Below are positions 22,515 to 34,572 of a stretch of 64,000 nt of DNA, in pieces. Both the position numbers and the translations under genes were made by a program. Below the pieces are notes generated by a model. That model saw only the letters and a program-made list of their open reading frames with translations. It did no database searches and was not told the DNA's origin. The stretch covers positions 81,655,954 to 81,719,953 of the forward strand of contig CM077665.1 of assembly GCA_039707655.1 (NCBI GenBank), written 5' to 3'. The DNA comes from Elymus sibiricus. Its lineage: Eukaryota > Streptophyta > Magnoliopsida > Poales > Poaceae. Position 1 is the stretch's first letter, and each line of letters opens with the position of its first letter.

Positions 22515-25500
22515 ATGGAAAATAATCCTTTGAGGGGCTTGTTCGGGGTATCTTCACCTCGACCGGAAGCACAAAGAGTTGCTCCTCAACCTACTGAACC
22601 TACTGAAAATATTTATTATGAAATTCCTTCGGGTATGATAGAGAAACTGCTAGCTAATCCTTATGCAGGAGATGGAACACTACATCCTGATTTGCATCTA
22701 ATCTATGTGGATGAAGTTTGTGGATTATTTAAGCTTGCAGGTTTGCCCGAGGATGATGTCAAGAAGAAGGTCTTTCCTTTATCTTTGAAGGAGAAGGCAT
22801 TGACATGGTATAGGCTATGTGATGATATTGGATCATGGAACTACAACCGATTGAAATTGGAATTTCATCAGAAGTTTTATCCTATGCATCTGGTTCATCG
22901 TGATCGGAATTATATTTATAATTTTTGGCCTCGTGAAGGAGAAAGTATCGCTCAAGCTTGGGGGAGGCTTAAGTCAATGTTATATTCATGCCCCAATCAT
23001 GAGCTCTCAAGAGAAATTATTATTCAGAATTTTTATGCTCGGCTTTCTCGTAATGATCAAACCATGCTTGATTCTTCTTGTACTGGTTCCTTTATGAAGA
23101 AAGATATTGAATTCAAATGGGACTTATTGGAAAGAATTAAACGCAACTCTGAAGATTGGGAACTCGACGAAGGTAAGGAGTCAGGTATAAACCTTAAGTT
23201 TGATTGTGTTAAATTCTTTATAGACACTGATGCTTTTCGTGAATTTAGCACTAAATATGGACTTGACTCTGAGATAGTAGCTTCTTTCTGTGAATCTTTT
23301 ACTGCTCATGTTGATCTCCCTAAGGAGAAGTGGTTCAAATATCATCCTCCCATTGAAGTGAAAGTAGTTGAACCTATTAAAGTTGAAGAAGAAACTATTA
23401 TTTATAATGTTGATCCTGTTATTCCTGCTGCTTATATTGAGAAACCACCTTTCCCTGTTAGAATAAAGGAACATGCTAAAGCTTCAACTGTGGTTCGTAA
23501 GAGTTATACTAGAACACCTACACCCCCTGAACAAATCAAAGTTGAACCTAGTATTGCTATGGTTAAAGATATCTTGGTTGATAAAATTGATGGGCATGTT
23601 ATTCATTTCTGTGATGAAGCTGCTAGAATTGCTAGACCTGATACTAAAGATAAACATAGACCTATTGTTGGCATACCTGTTGTTTCTGTTAAAATAGGAG
23701 ATCATTGTTATCATGGCTTATGTGATGTGGGTGCTAGTGTGAGAGCAATTCCCTTTACCTTGTACCAAGAAATTATGAATGATATTGCACCAGCTGAATT
23801 AGAAGAAATTGATGTTACCATTAAGCTTGCTAATAGAGATACTATAGCACCAGTTGGGATTGTTAGAGATGTTGAAGTTTTGTGTGGGAAAATAAAACAT
23901 CCTACTGATTTTCTTGTCCTTGGTTCCCCACAAGATGATATTTGTCCCATTATATTTGGTAGACCTTTCTTGAATACTGTTAATGCTAAGATAGATTGTG
24001 AGAAAGAAACTGTTACTGTAAGTTTTGGGGATGTGTCCCATGAGTTTAATTTCTCTAAATTTCGTAGACAGCCCCATGATAAAGAATTGCCTAGTAAGGA
24101 TGAAATTATTGGTCTTGCTTCTATTGTTGTGCCACCTACTGATCCCTTAGAACAATATTTGCTAGACCATGATAACGATATGCATATGAATGAAAGGAAT
24201 GAAATAGACAAGATTTTCTTTGATCAGCATCCTATTTTGAAACACAACCTGCCTGTTGAAATACTTGGGGATCCTCCTCCACCCAAGGGTGATCCCGTGT
24301 TTGAGCTTAAACAATTACCGGATACTCTGAAATACGCTTATCTTGATGAAAAGAAGATATATCTTGTTATTATTAGTGCTAACCTTTCAGAGCATGAAGA
24401 AAAGAGATTATTGAAAACTCTGAGGAAGCACCGTGCTGCTATTGGATATACTCTAGATGATCTTAAGGGCATTAGTCCCACTCTATGTCAGCATAAAATT
24501 AATATGGAGCCTGATGCCAAACTAGTTGTTGATCACCAACGACGGTTAAATCCTAAAATGAAAGAATTGGTAAGAAATAAAATATTAAAGCTTCTGGAGG
24601 CAGGTATAATTTATCCTATTACTGATAGTAGATGGGTTAGTCCTGTTCATTGTGTCCCTAAGAAGGAAGGTATTACCGTTGTTCCTAATGATAAAAATGA
24701 ATTGATCCCGCAAAGAATTGTTACAGGATATAGAATGGTAATTGATTTTAGGAAATTAAATAAAGCTACTAGGAAAGATCATTACCCTCTACCTTTTATT
24801 GATCAAATGCTAGAAAGACTATCCAAGCACACACACTTTTGCTTTCTAGATGGTTATTCTGGTTTCTCTCAAATACCTGTGTCAAAAGAAGACCAAGAGA
24901 AGACCACTTTTACTTGTCCTTTCGGTACCTTTTCTTATAGACGTATGCCTTTTGGTTTATGCAATGCACCTGCTACCTTTCAAAGATGTATGACTGCCAT
25001 ATTCTCTGACTTTTGTGAAAAGATTGTTGAGGTTTTCATGGACGATTTCTCCGTTTACGGAACTTCTTTTGATGATTGCTTGAGCAACCTTGATCGAGTT
25101 TTGCAGAGATGCGAAGAAACTAATCTTGTCTTGAATTGGGAAAAGTGTCACTTTATGGTTAATGAAGGTATTGTCTTGGGGCAAAAAATCTCCGAAAGAG
25201 GTATTGAAGTTGATAAAGCTAAAGTTGATGCTATTGAAAAAATGCCGTGTCCTACGGATATCAGAGGTATAAGAAGTTTCCTTGGTCATGCTGATTTCTA
25301 TAGGAGGTTTATTAAAGACTTCTCTAAGATTTCTAGGCCTCTCACTAATCTTTTGCAAAAAGATGTTCCATTCATTTTTGATGATGATTGTGTAGAAGCA
25401 TTTGAAATTCTTAAGAAAGCCTTGATTTCTGCACCTGTTGTTCAACCACCTGATTGGAACCTACACTTTGAAATTATGTGTGATGCTAGTGATTATGCCG

Positions 25501-27252
25501 TTGGCGCTGTTCTAGGACAAAGAGTTGATAAGAAATTAAATGTTATCCATTATGCTAGTAAAACTCTAGACAGTGCTCAAAGAAACGATGCTACCACTGA
25601 AAAGGAATTTTTAGCAATTGTGTTTGCTTGTGATAATTTCAGACCTTATATTGTTGATTCCAAAGTAACTATTCACACTGATCATGCTGCTATTAAATAT
25701 CTTATGGAAAAGAAAGTTGCTAAACCTAGACTTATTAGATGGGTTCTCTTGCTACAAGAATTTGACTTGCATATTGTTGATAGAAAGGGTGCTGAGAACC
25801 CCATAGCAGATAACTTGTCTAGGTTAGAGAATGTTCTTGATGACCCACTACCTATTGATGATAGCTTTCCTGATGAACAATTAGCTGTCATAAATGCTTC
25901 ACGTAATGCTCCATGGTATGCTGATTATGCTAATTACATTGTTGCTAAATTTATACCACCTAGTTTCACATACCAACAAAAGAAAAAGTTCTTCTATGAT
26001 TTAAGACATTACTTTTGGGATGATCCACACCTTTATAAAGAAGGAGTAGATGGTGTTATTAGACGTTGTGTACCTCAGCATGAACAGGAACAGATCCTAC
26101 GCAAGTGTCACTCCGAGGCCTACGGAGGACACCACGCTGGAGATAGAACTGCACACAAGGTATTACAATCTGGTTTTTATTGGCCTACTCTCTTCAAGGG
26201 TGCTCGTAAGTTTGTCTTGTCTTGTGATGAATGTCAAAGAATTGGTAATATTAGTAGACGTCAGGAAATGCCTATGAATTACTCGCTTGTTATTGAACCA
26301 TTTGATGTTTGGGGTTTTGATTATATGGGACCTTTTCCAAAGTCCAACGGGTATACTCATATTCTAGTTGATGTTGATTATGTTACTAAGTGGGTAGAAG
26401 CTATTCCAACTAGTAGTGCTGATCATAACACTTCTATTAAAATGCTGAAAGAAGTTATTTTCCCTAGATTTGGAGTCCCCAGATATTTAATGACTAATGG
26501 TGGTTCACACTTTATTCATGGTGCTTTCCGTAAATTGCTTGCTAAGTACGATGTTAATCATAGAATTGCATCTCCATATCATCCTCAGTCTAGTGGTCAA
26601 GTATAATTAAGCAATAGAGAAATTAAATTGATCTTGCAAAATACTGTTAATAGATCTAGAAAGAATTGGTCTAAGAAACTTGATGATGCATTATGGGCCT
26701 ATAGAACTGCTTACAAAAACCCTATGGGTATGTCTCCGTATAAAATGGTTTATGGTAAAGCATGTCACTTACCTCTAGAACTAGAACATAAAGCTTATTG
26801 GGCAATCAAAGAGCTCAACTATGATTTCAAACTTGCTGGTGAGAAGAGGTTATTTGACATTTAGCTCACTTGATGAATGGAGAACCCAGGCCTATGAGAA
26901 TGCCAAGTTGTTTAAAGAAAAGGTTAAGAGATGGCATGATAAAAGGATACAAAAGAGTGAATTCAATGTAGGTGACCATGTCTTGCTATACAATTCTCGT
27001 TTAAGATTTTTTGCAGGAAAACTTCTCTCTAAATGGGAAGGGCCTTACATTATCGAGGAAGTGTATCGTTCCTGTGCCATCAAGATCAACAACGCCGAAG
27101 GCACAAATCCGAAGGTGGTAAACGGGCAAAGAATCAAACATTATATCTCAAGTACTCCCATAAATGTTGAAACCAATATTATCAATAACATAACTCCGGA
27201 GGAGTACATTAGGGAGACCTACCAGAACGTTTCAGACTCCGAAAAGGAATAG
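22515..27252 (+). pseudogene. Gag-pol polyprotein of element C, broken in integrase
   Basis: One long frame from ATG 22515 runs 1363 codons. Retrotransposon gag core about residues 80-230 ([19 protein letters not shown]); aspartic protease motif CDVGAS near residue 406; RT with [16 protein letters not shown] and FMDD near 840; RNase [16 protein letters not shown] near 985; integrase zinc motif H...H...C..C near 1195-1240; first core Asp in [10 protein letters not shown]. The second core Asp is Asn (MTNGGSHF, codon 26496-26498). A stop (26604-26606) falls exactly where the family has the catalytic Glu after GQV. The frame resumes at 26607, then shifts near 26862, and the C-terminal part (SSLDEWRTQAYENAKLF... 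GPY) ends at 27252. Everything up to integrase is open, so gag, protease and RT might still be made; integrase cannot work. Confidence 0.95.
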
Positions 27253-27580
27253 GTATGTGGTACGGTAAGCAAACCGACTCCAAAACTTTTCCAATAGCAA
27301 TTTTTCTCCGTTTTGGAATATTTAATAAATTAGGGAAATTTAAAGTAGTCTGAAAAGTGCACGAGGAGGCGACAAGCCAGGAGGGCGTGCCCTACCCCCC
27401 TGGGCGCGCCCTAATGGCTTGTGGCCACCCCGTGTACCCTCCGAACTCCGTTTTCTTGTGGTATACTCCTTTAGGTCGGTAAAAATTCATTATATAATCT
27501 CCCGAAGGCTTGGACCTTCTTATCATGACAATACTTCCTGTTTTCGTTTTGAGCTGTTTCTGCAGCAGATTTAGAGCAAG
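27253..27580 (+). promoter_or_regulatory. LTR-like GC-rich module and TATA box before the extra ORF
   Basis: 27365-27424 repeats the LTR's GC-rich motif: GACAAGCCAGGAGGGCG, a C run, then GGGCGCGCCCTAATGGCTTG. The LTR has the same arrangement at 21180-21222. A TATATAA follows (27491-27497), 84 bases before the ATG at 27581. The layout imitates the U3 core of the LTR, so an internal promoter for the downstream ORF is plausible. Sequence similarity is seen; promoter activity is inferred. Confidence 0.5.
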
Positions 27581-28036
27581 ATGTCTTCGCAAGAGTCGGT
27601 CGGGGAGAGCCGTGCCTCTGACCTGACACCGGGGCCTAGGGTATACAGCGAAGCCAACCACTTCGGGCAGGCCACGGAGGAAGAGATGGAGGCCGACTTG
27701 AAAAGGGTGGATGCCATGGAGGAAGACCAAGAAGTTACCTCTCGTCTACAACTTGGAGCCATGTTGGAGGAACTTCAGAGCTCAGCAATTCCGAATTCGG
27801 TCATCCCTCCCAATGCTAAATTTCTTACTTATGAAAATATGAAAAAGAGTGTTGCTTCTTCCCCCGCAGCAATGAAACATCCATGGGTGATGGGAGCTCT
27901 AACCGTCACTGGAAAACTTCGCAAGGAAATAATGGATCTTAGACAGCAAAATAACAAGCTTGAGGAAGAGAATTGCATTCTGAGGGGCATCATCGCTAAG
28001 AATATAACAGCACCACCTCCGAAGAAAGACAACTAA
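27581..28036 (+). CDS. Extra ORF of element C, unknown function, coiled-coil C-terminus
   Basis: An intact 151-codon ORF in the sense direction, 328 bp past pol, in the position where other plant Gypsy lineages carry envelope-like or accessory genes. The N-terminal third is acidic and serine/glycine-rich. Residues about 45-75 are rich in E/D. About 115-140 form a likely coiled coil with a leucine spacing (LRKEIMDLRQQNNKLEEENCILRGII). The C-terminus is basic (PPPKKDN). There is no signal peptide or membrane segment, so it does not look like an envelope protein. I do not recognise a domain. It stays open although pol is broken. A nucleic-acid or dimerising accessory role is only a guess. Confidence 0.7.
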   Translation: MSSQESVGESRASDLTPGPRVYSEANHFGQATEEEMEADLKRVDAMEEDQEVTSRLQLGAMLEELQSSAIPNSVIPPNAKFLTYENMKKSVASSPAAMKHPWVMGALTVTGKLRKEIMDLRQQNNKLEEENCILRGIIAKNITAPPPKKDN

Positions 28037-29586
28037 ACACATGGGTATGGGCACTCCCCTTGGCTTGTGCCAAGCTTGGGGGAGGTGCCCCGGTAACGTA
28101 TCACCATCACATCTTTTACTTTTATCGTTTTTCTTAGTTCGATCCTTATTTGGTTATATCTTGATCTAGTAGAATAAAGTTTTTAGTGTGATCTAGCTCT
28201 GAGTTTTGCTTTATGTTCCCTCTATGTAATCGAGTCCGAGAGTTATATAATAAAGATTAGTTTGAGTTGAGGGCTTTGTTTTCTTGCTATGATCATGAGA
28301 AAAAGCAAGTATAGAATAAAAGCAAAGAGTATATATGATGATCTTATGGGGAGTGATGACTTCACATATAAGAAGTATGTCGATTGAAATTTGTTGTGAG
28401 TTGACAAACATAGCGATTGGTCATTGTTGCAATTAAAAGGAAGTAATAAAGAAAGAGAGGTTTACATATAAATATATTATCTTGGACATCTTTTATGATT
28501 GTGGGCACTCATTAAAATATTATATGCTAAGAAGTTGATGTTGGACAAGAATGACAACATAATGGGTTATGTTTGCTTATTTCCGAATAGAAGTTATATG
28601 GTTATAGATCCTTTAACATGTGACGCTTGCTTCCACCCCATATTAGCCAAAACTTCCGCACCAAGTAGAGATACTACTTGTGCATCCATACACCCTTAAC
28701 CCAGTTTTGCCATGAGAGTCCACCATACCTACCTATGGATTGAGTACGATCCTTCAAGTAAGTTGTCATCGGTTCAAGCAATAAAAATTGCTCTTTAAAT
28801 ATGTATGATCTATTAGTGTGAGGAAAATAAACTTTATACGAACTTGTGATATGGAAGAAATAAAAGCGACATACTGCATAATAAAGTTCTTTATCACAAG
28901 CGGCAATATAAAGTGACGTTCTTTTGCATTAAGAGATTGCGCATCCAACTATAAAAGCGCATGACAACCTCTGCTTCCCTCTGCGAAGGGCTTATCTGTT
29001 ACTTTTACTTTCTAGTACTTACCTTTATGCAAGAGTCGTGGTGATCTTCACCACTTCCTTTATTTCGCCTTTCTCTCTTGGTACGCGTCATGTGTTGGGG
29101 AATGATCTAGACACATATATCCACTCGGATGTGGGTGATCATGAGCTATTTTTGTTGACATTAACGTTGAGGTAAATAGTTGGGAGGCAAAACTATAAGC
29201 CCCTATCTTTCTCTGTGTCCAATTAAAGCTTTGACCTCATAAGTACCGCGTGAGTGTTAGCAATTATGAAAGACTAAAAGATGATTGAGTATGTGGATTT
29301 GCTTTACAAGCTCTTATATTGACTCTTTCCGATGTTATGATAAATTGCAATTGCTTCAATGACTAAGATCATAGTTTGTTGGTTCTCAATAGGGTTCTTG
29401 ATTCATACTTTACCTTGTGAATGAATTGTTACTCTAGTATAAGAAATTATATATCAATAAGTACTGCTGTTCTAAAGATAATCATGATGCTCTCATGTCC
29501 GTATTTTATTTTATCGACACCTCTATCTCTAAACATGTGGACATATTTATCGATTTCGGTTTTCGCTTGAGGACAAGCGAGGTCTA
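28037..29586 (+). mobile_element. 3' non-coding region of element C
   Basis: About 1.55 kb of AT-rich sequence with no convincing gene. It starts with a purine tract followed by its partial complement (AAGCTTGGGGGAGGTGCCCC, 28072-28091), nearly the same words as the true purine tract at 29587-29598. Short frames on both strands lack recognisable features. Confidence 0.7.
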
Positions 29587-29598
29587 AGCTTGGGGGAG
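29587..29598 (+). other. Polypurine tract of element C
   Basis: AGCTTGGGGGAG directly before the 3' LTR at 29600, the expected plus-strand priming site. Confidence 0.8.
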
Positions 29599-29599
29599 T

Positions 29600-31124
29600 T
29601 GATACGTCCATTTTGCATCATGCTTTTATATTGATCTTTATTGCATTATGGGCTATTATTACACATTTTGGTACAATACTTATGCCTTTTCTCTCTTATT
29701 TTACAAGGTTTATATGAAGAGGGAGAATGCCGGCAGCTGGAATTCTGGACTAGAAAAGGAGCAAAGCTGAGATACCTATTCTGCACAACTCCAAAAGTCC
29801 TGAAAATCTACGGAGAATTATTTTGGAATATATAAAAAATACTGGGCGAAGAAAATACCAGAGGGGACCCACCAGGCAGCCACAATCCTGGAGGGCGCGC
29901 CCTACCCCCCAGGGCGCGCCCTAGTGGCTTGTGGGCCCCCTGGCTGGCCTCCGGTGCCCCTCTTCTGCTATATGAAGCGTTTTGACCTAGAAAAAATCAA
30001 AAGAGAGCTTTCGGGACGAAGCGCCGCCGTCTCGAGGCGGAACCTGGGCAAAAGCAATCTAGGGCTCCGGCGGAGCTGTTCTGCCGGGGAAACTTCCTTC
30101 CCGGAGGGGGAAATCGAAGCCATCATTATCACCAACGATCCTCTCATCGAGAGGGGGTCAATATCCATCAACATCTTCACCAGCACCATCTCCTCTCCAA
30201 ACCCTAGTTCATCTCTTGTATCCGATCTTTGTCTCAAAACCTCAGATTGGTACCTGTGGGTTGCTAGTAGTGTTGATTACTCCTTGTAGTCTATGCTAGT
30301 TGGTTTACTTGGTAGAAGATCATATGTTCAGATCCTTAATGATAATTAATACTCCTCTGATTATGAACATGAATATGCTTTGTGAGTAGTTACGTTTGTT
30401 CCTGAGGATATGGGATAAGTCTTGTTATAAGTAATCATGTGAATTTGGTATTCGTTCGATATTTTGATGAGATGTATGTTATCTCTCCTCTAGTGGTGTC
30501 ATGTGAACGTCGACTAAATGACACTTCACCATTATTTGGGCCTAGGGGAAGGCATTGGGAAGTAATAAGTAGATGATGGGTTGCTAGAGTGACAGAAGCT
30601 TAAACCCTAGTTTATGCGTTGCTTCGTAAGGGGCTGATTTGGATCCATATGTTTCATGCTATGGTTAGATTTATCTTAATTCTTCATTTGTAGTTGCGGA
30701 TGCTTGCGAGAGAGGTTAATCATAAGTGGGAGGCTTGTCCAAGTAAGGGCAGCACCCAAGCACCGGTCCACCCACATATCAAATTATCAAAGTAACGAAC
30801 GCGAATCATATGAGCATGATGAAAACTAGCTTGACAGAAATTCCCATGTGTCCTCGGGAGCGCTTTGCTTTATATAAGAGTTTGTCCAAGCTTGTCCTTT
30901 GCTACAAAAAGGATTGGGCCACCTTGCTGCATCTTTGCTACATTTGTTACTTGCTACCCGTTACGAATTATCTTATCACAAAACTATCTGTTACCGATAA
31001 TTTCAGTGCTTGCAGAGAATACCTTACTGAAAACTGCTTGTCATTTCCTCCTGCTCCTCGTTGGGTTCGACACTCTTACTTATCAAAAGGACTACGATAG
31101 ATCCCCTATACTTGTGGGTCATCA
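29600..31124 (+). repeat. 3' LTR of element C
   Basis: 1525 bp, homologous end to end with 20883-22408. Contains the same GC-rich module (29886-29933) and TATA-like sequences. Confidence 0.95.
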
Positions 31125-31558
31125 ATTATCTTCTCCACTTTTTACCCCTTCGATATCTACCACCATATTCTATTCCACCCATATGCTATGTCCATGGTTC
31201 ACGCTCATGTATTGCGTGAAAAATAAAAAGTTGATGCATATTGAAAAAGTACAATCCAATTGCCTGACTTGGACACCGTGGTGCTTGACATTTGTATTAA
31301 TGTGGTGAAGATGGAGCCATGCCTTGCTAATATAATAAGATGAATGGGGGTAAACATTCTTTGAGGATCGTATACTTTGAAAGATTGATTATTTTGTTGC
31401 TTGTGCTTATAAGTATTACTATGTTAATGTTTGTTAATTCAGCGTTTCTCAATGAGCATACATGCAAAAGATTACATATTGGTAGCATGTCACATCAAAA
31501 AAATTGTTTTTATCATTTACCTACTCGAGGACGAGAAGGACTTAAGCTTGGGGATGCT
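31125..31558 (+). mobile_element. Element B internal 3' end
   Basis: Resumes element B after element C and ends with CTCGAGGACGAG, then a purine-rich AAGCTTGGGGATGC (31545-31558) before the LTR. The same order is at 62460-62911 in element D. Confidence 0.8.
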
Positions 31559-33138
31559 TGATACGTCTCCAACATATCTATAATTTTTTATTGTTCCATG
31601 CTATTATATTATCATTTTAGGATACTTTTTGAGTAATTATTTACCAATTTATATTATTTTTGAGCACTAACCTATTGACCCTGTGCCGAGTGCCAGTTGT
31701 TGTCTGTGTGTTTTTTACTTTTTAGGTTTATAGTACCAAACGAAGTCCAATTGCCCCGAAACTTTTTAGTGATTTTTTTGGACCAAAAGAAGACCTGGAA
31801 GCTTCGGGAGAAGACCGGAGGACGCACGAGGGGGCCACAAGCCAACAGGGCGCGCCCAGGGGTGGTCGCGCCCTGATGGCTTGTGCCTCCCTGACGCCCC
31901 TTCTGACCCTGTTCTCTGGCCTACAAATTCTCATATATTCCAAAAACCCTAGGGGACATCCCGAAACACTTTTTCCAACGCCGTAAGTCTCTGTTTCGCC
32001 GCGATCCCATTTGGAGCTCCGTTCCGACACCCTGCCGGAAGGGGGATCGATCACGGAGGGCCTCTTAATCAACCTTGCCGCCCTCATGATGATGTGTGAG
32101 TAATTCACCACAGACCTACGAGTCCGTAGTTAGTACCTAGATGGCTATCCCTCTTTCTTTTGATCTTCAATACAATGATCATCGCATCTTCGCTTTGATA
32201 TATCCGCTGTAATTCTTTTGTGCGGTGCGTTTCTTGGGATCCGATGAATTGTGGGTTTATGTTCAGATTATTCATGAAAAGTATTTGAGTCTTCTCTGAA
32301 ATTATTATGATTCTTAATTGCATGATCACTATAGCTTCGTAATTTTCTCCAATCTATTGATTTGCTTTGGCCAAGTAGATTGATCTTTCTTCAGTGAGGG
32401 AGGTGCGTTGTAGTGGGTTCAATCTGACGAGTTTCTATATCCAAGTGATAGAAGGGGACAAGATGTGTCTTTGTATTGTTGCCACTGAGGACAAAACGAT
32501 GGGGTCTATTAATATTAATTGAGTTCATTTGTCTACATCTTGTCATCGTTCTCCATGCATTACTCTGTTTGTCATGAACTTAATACGTAGAGAGGCAAGC
32601 ATAGAAGCGCTCTTGAAGTGTATTAATAGTAATAGGTGCAGGTAGGGAGTCGGCCTATTTGATTTGGACGTGATGCCTATATACACATGATCATTGTCGT
32701 GAATATCACATAACTATGCGTCGGTCTATCAATTGCCCAACAGTAATTTGTTTACCCACCGTATACTTATTTTCATGAGAGATGCCGCTAGGGAAAATTA
32801 TGTCCCCCGGGTCTATTCACTTATATATTTACAAACTTATCAATACCTTGTTGTTCTTCTTTACCCTTTATTTTATCTTGCAATTTATAATTATCTACTA
32901 TTATCTACACACTTCACTTGCTTGCAAATAACGAGGTCAAGGGGATTGACAACCCTCTTGCCCGCGTTGGGTGCAAATTGTTTGCTCTTTTATGTGCAGC
33001 CGCTGAAGACGGTTGTGGATCGATATTCCTATTGGTTTGATAAACCTTGGTTTCATAACTAAGGAAAATACTTACCCGTATTGTGCTGCAATTACCCGTT
33101 TTTCTTCACGGAATACCCAACACAGATCACAAGGATCA
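31559..33138 (+). repeat. 3' LTR of element B
   Basis: 1580 bp, TGATACGTCTCC to AAGGATCA, followed by the duplicated CTGAC. The match to 11649-13218 is close. Differences include a short extra GC-rich stretch (CACGAGGGGGCCACAAGCC near 31826) and a changed TATA (TACAAAT). Confidence 0.93.
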
Positions 33139-33234
33139 CTGACACATGTCCCGTGCCTGGCGCACCCTTGGTATTTCATTTTTTTTCTTGTGCACTTTTT
33201 TTGAAGGATTTTATTTAGAAAGCATGCTTATTCC

Positions 33235-33500
33235 ATGAGAAGCTCAACAACTCTTCTGCGAGAAGCACAACTATGGTCCCCAAAAGGAAAGCACACCTAT
33301 GTTTTCTCGCAAAAATCACAGTTCGTACTTCCACAAGAAAATCACAGTTGTGCTTCCCGAAAAAAGAAAAAGCACAATCCGTGCTTCCTAAAAAGGGAAA
33401 AGTACGGTTGTGCTTCCCCAAAAAAGGATGAGCACAACCTACGGTTCCACGAGAAGCACGACTGTGGATCCATTTGTTTTTAAAATGGCACAACCGTGTT
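33235..33500. repeat. Degenerate short repeats with inverted AGCACAA/TTGTGCT words
   Basis: Repeating words such as GAGAAGCACAACT, TTGTGCTTCC and AAAAAG at 25-35 bp intervals, on both strands, make a degenerate array of hairpin-forming units. Such arrays are common inside old Mutator-like or other DNA transposons of Triticeae, but no terminal repeat or transposase was found. A T-rich stretch follows (33510-33600). Confidence 0.5.
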
Positions 33501-33899
33501 TCCGGGTACCAAGTTTTTTTCCGGTTACGTTTTTTTTTCTGGTTTTGATTTTCTTCATTTTTGTTTTTTATTTCATTTTTTGTTAAATTTTTTTTTATCG
33601 AAACATATTAACATGTGATCTTTTTTCAAAGATCTCGATGCGAGAAATGCAACGGTTGAAACGGTTCATGATTTGGACGCACGGTTCAAGAGATAAACAA
33701 TTATGACAAAATAATTCTAGATAAAAAGGAAATTCTCAGGTTGAACAAGTGACGCCCGTGCAGTATGCCACTTGTCAACACCAGAGAAGTGTCGAGTGAC
33801 CTTTTGAAGGGCTACATTTTGATTAGTTTTTGAAAATGATAAACCCTGATCTTTTGGGGTTTGACAATTGAAAATCAAACATTTTTGTGGCGATTTTAG

Positions 33900-34047
33900 A
33901 GCCTGTTCGGAATCTCTCCCGTTAAAAACTCTGCTCCGCGTCTAGAGGAAATGAGGAGTCTAGTTTTAGCCGCTCCGCGAAAGTACGCTGGTGCTCCCTC
34001 CGCTCCGGGAGCCGCTGTCCTGGAGCGGAGTGACTCCGAATACGTCC
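33900..34047. mobile_element. Tourist-like (PIF/Harbinger) MITE
   Basis: 148 bp flanked by TTA (33897-33899 and 34048-34050). The ends are inverted and imperfect: GAGCCTGTTCGGAATC on the left and the complement of GACTCCGAATACGTCC on the right. The core is self-complementary (CTCCGCTCCGGGAG, CTGGAGCGGAG). The terminal wording is close to the autonomous Harbinger end at 16393 (GGGCCTGTTCTGAA). No ORF. Confidence 0.7.
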
Positions 34048-34050
34048 TTA

Positions 34051-34572
34051 ATGACACGAGGTTGACAACTTTAATTGATACGCGCGGCAATTTTCTTATA
34101 AAAAAACACTAAACATATATTTGCCATGCTTGTCAACTAAACTTGTCATTCAACGTTCGATTTGCCGTGGTCAAATACCGAACATTCGGGCATTATCTAG
34201 GTCCTTAGTTTTTTCTTTGAGGGAAACCTCTTAATTTAATGATCTCGGAAGGAGAGTGTGCAGTTTGCTCGGGTCTATGCAAAATGGGGTGGGCCGCACT
34301 GCTCAGCTAAATCGTACTCTGTTTTTAAGGGCCATGGACACAATGCTATGACGAGCATAAACAAACAAATGAACTGAAATTCTCAGAATTAATGAACAGA
34401 AATGTTGATATAAATAAAATTAATTGACTCATGCAGGCTCTTACATATATTGTCGTCTTTACAAATACATTCCTGCGAGAATGGAGTACTTGAAATGGGA
34501 AATTACAATACAACAGAATAAACAGCGCGATCATCCGAGAAACTAATGAAAGGCATGAAAAATAGTGCTTGA
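34051..34572. other. Sequence downstream of membrane-protein copy 1
   Basis: About 520 bp. The part from about 34330 (CGTACTCTG onward) is paralogous to 44700-45090 and includes the probable 3' untranslated region of copy 1. Left of that, no gene or repeat is clear. Confidence 0.4.

Larger units (their letters stand above)
20883..31124 (+). mobile_element. Ty3/Gypsy element C (Athila/Tat-type), full length
   Basis: 10.24 kb with LTRs of 1526 and 1525 bp (20883-22408 and 29600-31124), tRNA-Asp-type primer site, gag-protease-RT-RNase H-integrase order (Ty3/Gypsy), an extra downstream ORF and a purine tract. The flanks read GAG-ATAT on the left and ATTAT on the right. They agree as a 5-bp ATTAT duplication if one T was later lost on the left. 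It is inserted in element B. The chromodomain typical of chromoviruses is absent, and with the Asp primer this points to the Athila/Tat branch. Confidence 0.93.
11649..33138 (+). mobile_element. Ty3/Gypsy element B, containing two later insertions
   Basis: LTRs at 11649-13218 and 31559-33138 are flanked by the exact 5-bp duplication CTGAC (11644-11648 and 33139-33143). Without the Harbinger element (16393-20750) and element C (20883-31124) its own length is about 6.9 kb. It has an Asp-type primer site and a decayed gag but no pol domains, so it would depend on another element's enzymes. The 3' non-coding internal sequence is shared with element D. Confidence 0.93.

Noticed and set aside
11032..34050. 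Possible inverted terminal repeats joining the two flanks of element B into one old DNA transposon
   Set aside because: Only weak similarity between CTAGTTAATGGGTAACC and the complement of the far flank; not enough to call ends.
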